64,000 nt of DNA from Phenylobacterium soli (GTDB lineage Bacteria > Pseudomonadota > Alphaproteobacteria > Caulobacterales > Caulobacteraceae). Shown in pieces: positions 53,425-62,801 of the stretch. Both the position numbers and the translations under genes were made by a program. The notes under the pieces were generated by a model that searched no databases, was not told the DNA's origin, and saw only the letters and a list, made by a program, of their open reading frames with translations. The stretch's first letter is position 1, and each line of letters begins with the position of its first letter. The DNA is taken from assembly GCF_003254475.1 (NCBI RefSeq), contig NZ_QFYQ01000001.1, forward strand, positions 2,790,001 through 2,854,000, given 5' to 3'.

Positions 53425-54789
53425 CTACGCCGCGCGGGCGATGACGCGGTTGCGGCCCTGGGACTTGGCCTCGTACATGGCCGCGTCGGCGCGGCGGAGC
53501 ATGGCCTGGGGGGTGTCGTCGGCCCCGGCGGTGGCGGCGACGCCGATGGAGATGGTCACGCTGAGCAGTTCCTCGCCGCCGAGGACGCGGAACGGCGAGC
53601 CGGCGACGTGCAGGCGGATGCGCTCGGCGATGCGCTGGGCGACGTCCAGCGAGGTGTCGGGCATGACCACCACGAACTCCTCGCCGCCGTAGCGGACCGG
53701 CAGGTCGATGGCCCGCACGTTGGATGCCAGCCGCACGGCGAACTCGCGCAGCACCTCGTCGCCGACCTCGTGGCCGAAGCTGTCGTTGATCTTCTTGAAG
53801 TGGTCGATGTCGATGACCAGGCAGCCCACCGGCTCGCCGCCGGCCGCGGCGCGCCGCGCCAGGGCTTCCAGCCGGCCCTGCATGTAGCGGCGGTTGTGCA
53901 GGCCGGTGAGCTGGTCGGTGACCGCCAGCTCCAGCGACTGGTCGAGGTTGTCGCGCAGGTAGTCGGTGTAGCGCTTGCGGCGGATCTGGGTGCGGGCCCG
54001 AGCGGCCAGCTCCTGCGGGTCGATCGGCCGGGCGAGGATGTCGTTCACCCCGATCTCGAGGGCCTTCATCACCTTCGGCCGCTCGTCGAAGTCGACCACG
54101 GCGATGACCGGCACGTTGCGGGTCTGCTCGTCCGAGCGGATCTGGGCGGCAAGCCTGAGCCCGTCGAAGCCCCGCGCGGCGGTGTTGAGGATGATCAGGT
54201 CCACCGCGCCCTTGGCGGTGAGCAGGGCCTTGTCGGGCTCGGTCTCGACCACCGGCCGGTGCTCGACCGAAAGCTCGGCCGCCACGCGCTGGGCCTGGCG
54301 GATATGGTCGTCGACCACCAGGATGCGGCCCCCTGCCCCGCCGAGGCGGACGTGCGCGCCGGCGATCACGCCCATGCGCCGGCCGGAGGCCTCGCGCTCG
54401 CGCAGCTCGTCGATCACCGCCTTCAGGCGCGTCAGCGAACGCACCCGGGCGAACAGCATCATGTCGTCGATGGGCTTGGTCAGGAACTCGTCGGCGCCCG
54501 ACTCGAGCCCGGCGACGCGGTCACCACGGCCGTCGAGGGCGGTGACCAGCACCACCGGGATGTGGCGCGTCTCGGCGTCGTCCTTCAGCCGGCGGCAGAC
54601 GGAGAAGCCGTCCATGCCGGGCATCATGACGTCGAGCAGGATGATGTCGGGCTTCTCGGCGGCGGCGACGGCGAGCGCGGTCGGCCCGTCGCTGGCGGTC
54701 AGCACCTCGTAGTATTCGGAGGCGAGCTTGGCTTCGAGCAGCCGGACGTTGGCCTCGATGTCGTCGACGACGAGGATCCGGGCCGTCAT
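53425..54789 (-). CDS. pleD: PleD diguanylate cyclase response regulator
   Basis: 454 residues, the length of Caulobacter PleD. First receiver (about 1-120) with VVDDIEANVRLLEAK and the phosphoacceptor in LLDVMMPGMDG. A second, adaptor receiver lies at about 150-275. The GGDEF domain (about 290-454) has active-site RYGGEEFVVVMP. Phosphorylation by DivJ/PleC activates c-di-GMP synthesis and the swarmer-to-stalked transition in Caulobacter. It begins four bases after divK. Confidence 0.97.
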   Translation of the reverse strand: MTARILVVDDIEANVRLLEAKLASEYYEVLTASDGPTALAVAAAEKPDIILLDVMMPGMDGFSVCRRLKDDAETRHIPVVLVTALDGRGDRVAGLESGADEFLTKPIDDMMLFARVRSLTRLKAVIDELREREASGRRMGVIAGAHVRLGGAGGRILVVDDHIRQAQRVAAELSVEHRPVVETEPDKALLTAKGAVDLIILNTAARGFDGLRLAAQIRSDEQTRNVPVIAVVDFDERPKVMKALEIGVNDILARPIDPQELAARARTQIRRKRYTDYLRDNLDQSLELAVTDQLTGLHNRRYMQGRLEALARRAAAGGEPVGCLVIDIDHFKKINDSFGHEVGDEVLREFAVRLASNVRAIDLPVRYGGEEFVVVMPDTSLDVAQRIAERIRLHVAGSPFRVLGGEELLSVTISIGVAATAGADDTPQAMLRRADAAMYEAKSQGRNRVIARAA

Positions 54790-54793
54790 GGCG

Positions 54794-55159
54794 CTAGTCC
54801 AGGAGCCGGCGGATGGTGTCCAAGAAGTGGGAGACCGAGATCGGCTTGGAGATGTAGGCCTCGCAGCCGCCCTCGCGGATGCGCTCCTCGTCCCCCTTCA
54901 TGGCGAAGGCGGTCACCGCCACCACCGGGATATGGGCCAACTCGTCGTCTTCCTTCAGCCACTTGGTGACCTCGAGTCCCGAGATCTCCGGCAGCTGGAT
55001 GTCCATGAGGATGAGGTCGGGGCGATGCTCGCGCGCCAACGCAAGCGCCTGCAGACCCTCGCGGGTCTGAAGGGTCTCGTACCCCTGGGCTTCGAGCAGA
55101 TCATGAAAGAGCTTCATGTTCAGCTCGTTATCCTCGACGATGAGGACCTTCTTGGCCAT
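54794..55159 (-). CDS. divK: DivK single-domain response regulator
   Basis: 121 residues: one receiver domain and nothing else. [20 protein letters not shown], phosphoacceptor in [13 protein letters not shown], and [12 protein letters not shown]. The divK-pleD pair is the hallmark of stalked-type alphaproteobacteria, where DivK connects DivJ/PleC to the DivL-CckA-CtrA cell-cycle pathway. The spacer to the HAD gene has TTAA and TTAG separated by six bases (55237-55250), a poor CtrA-box match. Confidence 0.97.
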   Translation of the reverse strand: MAKKVLIVEDNELNMKLFHDLLEAQGYETLQTREGLQALALAREHRPDLILMDIQLPEISGLEVTKWLKEDDELAHIPVVAVTAFAMKGDEERIREGGCEAYISKPISVSHFLDTIRRLLD

Positions 55160-55267
55160 TCCCGACCCGGCGCTGTTTTGCGGGATGCGGTCTTTCGGCC
55201 CACCCCACCTTTCGCGCATTCATCACCGCGATATCCTTAAACTTCGTTAGCCGCGTTCGGAGTCGCC

Positions 55268-55933
55268 TTGTCCGCTTCCTCTCCCGCCCCCAGCACCGCC
55301 CCTTCGCTTCAGACCCTGGGCCTGTCGCGCGAGCGGCCGCTGGTGATCGTCGACGTCGACGAGGTGCTGGGCCTGTTCATGAAGGGCTTCGGCGATTTCC
55401 TGGCCGAGCGCGGCTACGACTTCCGAATCGACCGCTTCGCCCTCTTCCAGAACATCTATCCCAGGGGCGGGACCGAGCACCTCGACCTCGCCACCGGCCA
55501 GAAGCTGTTCGACGACTTCTTCGCCACCCACTGCGCCGAGATCGAGCCGGTCCCGGGCGCGGCGGCGGCGCTGCAGGGGCTCAACCGGCGGGCCGAGATC
55601 CTGATCCTCTCCAACGCCCCGCCCCAGGCCGAGCGGCTGCGCGGCGAGTGGCTGAGGAAGCATGGCCTGCCGCACACCCTGATCCTCAATTCCGGGCCGA
55701 AGGGCCCGATCACCCGCGGCATCGTCGCCCAGACGCCGCATCGCACGGCCTTCGTCGACGACCTGTTGCCGAACCTCGATTCGGTGGCCGAGCACGCGCC
55801 CGCCACGGCGACCTTCCAGCACGTCGCCGACGAGCGGCTGCGGCCGCTGGCGCCGGCTGCGCCCGAGCGCCACCCGCGCATCGACGACTGGGCCGACCTC
55901 GCCGCCGCCATCGAGGCGGCGATCCACGGCTAG
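55268..55933 (+). CDS. HAD-like hydrolase
   Basis: 221 residues from a TTG with GGAG upstream. Motif I is VIVDVDEVLGLF, with Asp-x-Asp, then motif II ILILSNAP, a Lys near SGPKGPITRG, and the acidic motif IV AFVDDLLPNLDS. The Val-Asp-Val-Asp variant fits HAD phosphatase-like proteins; the cap is small and helical. Substrate unknown. Its stop shares CTAG with the convergent membrane protein gene. Confidence 0.8.
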   Translation: MSASSPAPSTAPSLQTLGLSRERPLVIVDVDEVLGLFMKGFGDFLAERGYDFRIDRFALFQNIYPRGGTEHLDLATGQKLFDDFFATHCAEIEPVPGAAAALQGLNRRAEILILSNAPPQAERLRGEWLRKHGLPHTLILNSGPKGPITRGIVAQTPHRTAFVDDLLPNLDSVAEHAPATATFQHVADERLRPLAPAAPERHPRIDDWADLAAAIEAAIHG

Positions 55934-57438
55934 GGCTTGGGCTGAGGCTTAGCCTGGGGCGCCGGCCCGGCGGCCTTCGGCAGCGCATCCTCGCGGGCCA
56001 GGACCACGGCGTACTTGTCGCCATAGATCTTCTTCCAGCCCGGCCGCTTGGAGACCACCTCGACGACGCCTTCCTTGGGCTGGGTGATCACCCAGGCGAT
56101 GTCGTACTGCTTGAACAGCTTGTCGATGGTCGCCGCATCGCCCTTGTTGGCCTGGCTGTAGCGCTTGACGTAGGCGTCGCCGTACATGTCGGCGCGGCCG
56201 TCGATGAACACCTTCACGCCCTTGAAGATCAGATAGCCGCCGAAGTTGTAGGCGTTGAACACCGGCCGGGCCGCCAGCTCCGGCGGCACGTGGGCCAGCG
56301 CGCTGACCGGGGTGATGCCGTCGTCCTTGCGCACGGCCGGGTCGGCGATCCGCCAGCCGGCGAAGCCCAGCGCCAGCACCGCCAGCATGATGCTGCCCGC
56401 GCGGGTCATGGCCACGCTGCCCGGCTGGCGGTTGAAGGCGCGCCCGATCGGCTCGGCCAGCAGCAGCGGCATGATCACCGCCACCACCAGCTGGTGACGC
56501 TGGTGCTGCAGGGCCATGTGGAAGATGAACAGCATCAGGACCGCGCGGACCAGCGGCACGCGCACGCCCTTGGCGAGGCAGATCAGCAGGGTGACGAGGA
56601 TCGCGCCCTCGAAGGGCGTGAACTTCGAGAAGTTGGCCGGCTTCCACTCGATGATCTGGTCGAGGGTGCCCATGAACATGATGTCGAAGGGCGCGATCAG
56701 GCCGGAGATCCCGTGCGGCGTGGCGAGCGCGGCGAGGATGCAGAGCGCGCCGAAGATCCCCCAGTCGCGGATCACCTTGAGGCGGTCGGCGCCGCGCGCG
56801 ACCAGGGCCTCCAGGCCGAAGCCGCCGGCCAGGACGAAGCCGAAGACGAAGGAGCCGTGCAGGTTGGCCCAGGCCAGCATGAAGAGCGCGAACCACCAGC
56901 GCGGCGCGCGGTGCGCCTCGCGGGCGGCCAGCATCTCGCGGGTCCAGGCGACCAGGATCGGCAGCATCAGCAGGTGCGGCCGGGCCAGCACCGTCGGGGC
57001 GATGACGAACAGGGCCAGCGTGAGGGCCACGGCCTGGCCGAGCGGGCCCATCCAGCGGCCGATGCCGCCCGCCAGCAGCCAGGCGGCGAGGCCCAGCGAG
57101 GCGGCGAACAGCAGCATCACCCCGGTCCAGCCGCCCGCCATGTAGGCGGCCGCCATGACGATCTCGGCCAGCCATTCGTGGCTCGCCCAGGGCTTGCCAG
57201 CCCAGGTGTAGGAGAAGACGTCCGTCTTCAGCACCGCCCGGTGCTCGATCATCCAGCGGCCGGCGGCGATGTGCCAGAAGGTGTCCGGGTCGTTGAACAC
57301 CGAGCCGGGGATCAGCACCACGGCGAAGGCGAACACCGCGGCGATCACCTGGGCCGGCGACAGGGAGGCGAAGGCGTCTCCCAGCCGCTGCACCCGGCCC
57401 TGGACCTGGGCGGCGACGGTCTGGACGGTGGCTGTCAT
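55930..57438 (-). CDS. polytopic membrane protein, GT-C-like, unknown function
   Basis: 502 residues from ATG, with about ten hydrophobic helices up to about residue 350, then a soluble C-terminal domain (about 355-502). The first loop is PGSVFNDPDTFWHIAAGRWM, followed by YTWAGKPWASHEWLAEI. Loops of the type D-P-D-x-W-H with an acidic pair after TM1 are seen in GT-C membrane glycosyltransferase-like proteins, most unannotated. The C-terminus has NAYNFGGYLIFKG and VFIDGRADMYGD. The glycosyltransferase role is inference. Confidence 0.8.
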   Translation of the reverse strand: MTATVQTVAAQVQGRVQRLGDAFASLSPAQVIAAVFAFAVVLIPGSVFNDPDTFWHIAAGRWMIEHRAVLKTDVFSYTWAGKPWASHEWLAEIVMAAAYMAGGWTGVMLLFAASLGLAAWLLAGGIGRWMGPLGQAVALTLALFVIAPTVLARPHLLMLPILVAWTREMLAAREAHRAPRWWFALFMLAWANLHGSFVFGFVLAGGFGLEALVARGADRLKVIRDWGIFGALCILAALATPHGISGLIAPFDIMFMGTLDQIIEWKPANFSKFTPFEGAILVTLLICLAKGVRVPLVRAVLMLFIFHMALQHQRHQLVVAVIMPLLLAEPIGRAFNRQPGSVAMTRAGSIMLAVLALGFAGWRIADPAVRKDDGITPVSALAHVPPELAARPVFNAYNFGGYLIFKGVKVFIDGRADMYGDAYVKRYSQANKGDAATIDKLFKQYDIAWVITQPKEGVVEVVSKRPGWKKIYGDKYAVVLAREDALPKAAGPAPQAKPQPKP

Positions 57439-57555
57439 GGGGCCCGAGGATCGGCGACTTGGATGAAGCAAGGCTTTAGCGGGAATCGATCCCCCATAGC
57501 GAGCCCCACCAGGACGCGGCTCAGATGAGCCGAACAAATCAGGTATAGGCAGGCG

Positions 57556-58443
57556 ATGATCCGCATCGGCGTGGACTTCGGCGGCACCAAGATCGAGGCG
57601 GCGGCGCTGGACGCGCAGGGCCGCTTCCTGGCCCGCGTCCGCGCGCCCTCGCCGAAGGCCTATGACGCGGCGCTGGAGACGGTGCGCGACCTCGTCGCCG
57701 AGGCCGAGCGCCAGGCCGGCGCCCGCGCCCCGCGGGTCGGCGTCGGCATCCCCGGCTCGGTCTCGCCGGTCAGCGGCCTGATCCGCAACGCCAACTCCAC
57801 CCACCTCAACGGCCGGCCGCTCCAGGCCGACCTCGAGGCGGCGCTCGGTCGCCCGGTGCGGCTCGCCAACGACGCCAACTGCTTCGCCCTGTCCGAGGCC
57901 ACCGACGGCGCCGGCCAGGGGGCGCGGGTGGTGTTCGGCGTCATCCTCGGAACCGGCTGCGGCGGCGGCGTGGTCGTCGACGGCCAGTCCCTCTCTGGGC
58001 GCAACGGCGTGGCCGGCGAGTGGGGCCATGCGCCCCTGCCCTGGCCCAAGGCCGACGAGCTGCCGGCCCCGGACTGCTGGTGCGGCCGCCGCGGCTGCCT
58101 GGAGCTGTGGGTCTCGGGTTCTGGCCTCGGCCGCAGCTGGAAGCCCGGAGCGGACGGCGCGGCCGTGGTCGCCGCGGCCCAGGCCGGCGAGCCCTCCGCC
58201 GTGGCCGCCCTCCGCGCCTACGTCGACCGGCTGGGCCGGGGCCTCGCCCTGGTCTGCGACGTCCTCGACCCGGACGTCATCGTCCTCGGCGGCGGCATGT
58301 CCAACCTCGACGCGCTCTACGACCGCCTGCCCGCCGCCATCGCCCCGCACGTCTTCTCCGACGTCTTCGCGACGCCGGTGGTCAAGGCGGCGCACGGCGA
58401 TTCCTCCGGCGTGCGCGGCGCGGCCTGGCTGTGGCCGACATGA
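57556..58443 (+). CDS. ROK-family sugar kinase
   Basis: 295 residues. ATP motif IGVDFGGTKIEAAALD, LGTGCGGGVVVDGQ, GEWGHAPLP with the GHxxxP-type sugar-binding motif, and CWCGRRGCLELW, the zinc motif CxCGxxGCxE. Closest in look to fructokinase/N-acetylglucosamine kinase ROK proteins. No sugar transport gene is nearby. The stop overlaps the dinB ATG (ATGA). Confidence 0.92.
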   Translation: MIRIGVDFGGTKIEAAALDAQGRFLARVRAPSPKAYDAALETVRDLVAEAERQAGARAPRVGVGIPGSVSPVSGLIRNANSTHLNGRPLQADLEAALGRPVRLANDANCFALSEATDGAGQGARVVFGVILGTGCGGGVVVDGQSLSGRNGVAGEWGHAPLPWPKADELPAPDCWCGRRGCLELWVSGSGLGRSWKPGADGAAVVAAAQAGEPSAVAALRAYVDRLGRGLALVCDVLDPDVIVLGGGMSNLDALYDRLPAAIAPHVFSDVFATPVVKAAHGDSSGVRGAAWLWPT

Positions 58444-59714
58444 AGGCCTTCTGCCGCGACTGCTTCTGGACGGGCGAGGAGCCGGTCCGGCGCTGCCCGA
58501 CCTGCGCCAGCCCGCGCATCGTCGCCCACGAGGAGCTCGGCGCCCTCGCCATCGCCCACATGGACTGCGACGCCTTCTACGCCAGCGTCGAGAAGCGCGA
58601 CCGGCCCGAGCTGCGCGACCGGCCGGTGATCGTCGGCGGCGGCAAGCGCGGGGTGGTCACCACCTGCTGCTACATCGCCCGCATCTCCGGCGTCCGCTCG
58701 GCCATGCCGATGTTCAAGGCGCTGAAGGCCTGCCCCGAGGCGGTGGTCATCAAGCCCGACTTCGCCAAGTACAAGGCCGAGAGCCGCCGCATCCTCGGCA
58801 TGGCCGGCGAGCTCACCCCGCTGATCCAGAACCTCTCCCTCGACGAGGCCTGGATGGACCTCTCGGGCACCGAGCGACTGCATCAGGCCCCGCCGGCCCT
58901 GACGCTGGCCCGTCTGCAGGCGCGCATCGAAAGCCAGACCGGCCTCACCGTCTCGATCGGCCTCGCGGCGAACAAGTTCCTGGCCAAGATCGCCTCGGAC
59001 CTCGACAAGCCGCGCGGCTTCTCGGTGATCGGCGCGGCGGAGGCGCAAGGCTTCCTCGCGCCCCGCAAGGTCGGGATCCTGCCCGGCGTCGGCCCCGCCA
59101 TGGCGGCGAGCCTGGAGAAGGCCGGCTACCGCACGGTCGGCGACCTCGCCCGCGCCGATCCCAAGGCGCTGGCCGAGCGCTGGGGCGCCCATGGCCTCAG
59201 GCTCGCCCAGCTCGCCACCGGCCGCGACAGCCGCCCGGTCAATCCCAACGAGGAGCGCAAGGGGATCAGCGCCGAGACCACCTTCGAGACCGACCTTTCC
59301 GCCCTCGCCGATCTCGAGGACAAGCTCGCCCCGCTCTGCGAGAAGGTCGCCCGCCAGGCCCGCGCCGCCGGCCTCGCCGGCCGCGTCGTGACCCTCAAGC
59401 TGCGCGCCACCGACTTCAAGATCGTCACCCGCCGGCGGACCATCCCGGTGCCGACCCAGACGGCCAAGACCCTGTTCGCCGTCGGCCGCGAGCTGCTGGC
59501 CAGGGAAGCCGGCGGCAAGCCCTGGCGGCTGATCGGCATCGGCGTCGCCGACCTCGTGGAAGCCGGCGCCGTCGAGGCCGACTTCTTTGCCGGCGAGGAG
59601 CGGCGGGCCCTCGCCAGCGAGCGCACCATCGATGCGCTGCGCGCCCGATTCGGCGCCGAGGCGGTGACCTCCGGACGCATCCTACGCCTGAAGGGTAATC
59701 CGAAAGCCGAGTGA
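58440..59714 (+). CDS. dinB: DNA polymerase IV with N-terminal Cys4 extension
   Basis: 424 residues. An N-terminal extension of about 35 residues has Cys5, Cys8, Cys19 and Cys22 (FCRDCFW and RCPTCASP), a zinc-ribbon pattern. Y-family core: catalytic Asp42 in AHMDCDAFYASVEKRD, RISGVRSAMPMFKALKACPE, and NLSLDEAWMDLSG with Asp135/Glu136. Little-finger domain about 280-400. Error-prone translesion synthesis. Translationally coupled to the ROK gene, which is unlikely to be functional. Confidence 0.96.
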   Translation: MKAFCRDCFWTGEEPVRRCPTCASPRIVAHEELGALAIAHMDCDAFYASVEKRDRPELRDRPVIVGGGKRGVVTTCCYIARISGVRSAMPMFKALKACPEAVVIKPDFAKYKAESRRILGMAGELTPLIQNLSLDEAWMDLSGTERLHQAPPALTLARLQARIESQTGLTVSIGLAANKFLAKIASDLDKPRGFSVIGAAEAQGFLAPRKVGILPGVGPAMAASLEKAGYRTVGDLARADPKALAERWGAHGLRLAQLATGRDSRPVNPNEERKGISAETTFETDLSALADLEDKLAPLCEKVARQARAAGLAGRVVTLKLRATDFKIVTRRRTIPVPTQTAKTLFAVGRELLAREAGGKPWRLIGIGVADLVEAGAVEADFFAGEERRALASERTIDALRARFGAEAVTSGRILRLKGNPKAE

Positions 59715-59850
59715 GGCGCCCCCTCGCCGCTTTTTTCCGCAGTTGATCTCAATCAGGGCGCCCGTGACGATTCGGCCCTTCCATCCGGCAAGGTTTTCCA
59801 TATCTAATTGACGAGGGCGGCGAGTTCGACGACGCCAGGAGAACCGTTCG

Positions 59851-60180
59851 ATGGCCGAACGCAAACAAGGTGATCAGGCCACGGGCGTTCGAACGGCGGT
59901 GGTCACTCAGACCAAGCCGAAGACGCAGAAACCCTCAATGTACCGGGTTCTGCTCTTGAACGACGACTACACTCCTATGGAATTTGTAGTCTATGTACTT
60001 GAGCAGTTCTTCAACAAGTCGCGCGAAGACGCGACTCGCATCATGCTGCATGTGCATCAACACGGGGTCGGTGTGTGCGGCGTGTACACTTACGAGGTGG
60101 CGGAAACAAAAGTCGCGCAGGTCGTTGATACGGCCAGGCGGCACCAGCATCCGCTGCAGTGCACCATGGAAAAGGATTAG
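59851..60180 (+). CDS. clpS: ClpS adaptor protein
   Basis: 109 residues with AGGAGA before ATG. Disordered N-terminus, then [20 protein letters not shown], the N-degron binding pocket, and [20 protein letters not shown]. ClpS brings N-end-rule substrates to ClpAP. The coding sequence is visibly richer in A/T third positions than its neighbours. Six bases from clpA, so probably one operon. Confidence 0.98.
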   Translation: MAERKQGDQATGVRTAVVTQTKPKTQKPSMYRVLLLNDDYTPMEFVVYVLEQFFNKSREDATRIMLHVHQHGVGVCGVYTYEVAETKVAQVVDTARRHQHPLQCTMEKD

Positions 60181-60186
60181 AGGCTC

Positions 60187-62511
<2,325 letters not shown>

Positions 62512-62540
62512 GGCGCCTTACGGAGAGCTGAGACAGTCAG

Positions 62541-62569
62541 AAGGCCCGGGGGAAACCCCGGGCCTTTTG
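62541..62569 (+). terminator. intrinsic terminator of the clpS-clpA operon
   Basis: Eleven-base arms AAGGCCCGGGG and CCCCGGGCCTT around a GAAA tetraloop, followed by TT and G. It lies about 30 bases after the clpA stop and separates clpA from the downstream nucleotidyltransferase gene. Confidence 0.92.
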
Positions 62570-62801
62570 CGTGCGGGGGGCTGTGGCGGCGGAGGAAGGG
62601 CGGGAGGTGACTCATTGCCGACCCTCGATAGGTCCGCCGAGGGAAAGAGGGCTGAAGCTGGGGGTGCGCGGGCCCATTGGCGGCCTGACCTCGGCTAGCC
62701 CCGCCGATCCACAACATCTTGTGTGCCTGGACTGCCGCACCTCTAGAATTGGGACTCCGGCGGTTTCATCTGGTAGGATCAGTGGCGAAGCTGGATCGAC
62801 C

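Noticed and set aside
55237..55250. TTAA-TTAG pair as a CtrA box in the divK promoter region
   Set aside because: The spacing is six, not seven, and one half-site is imperfect; too weak to annotate.
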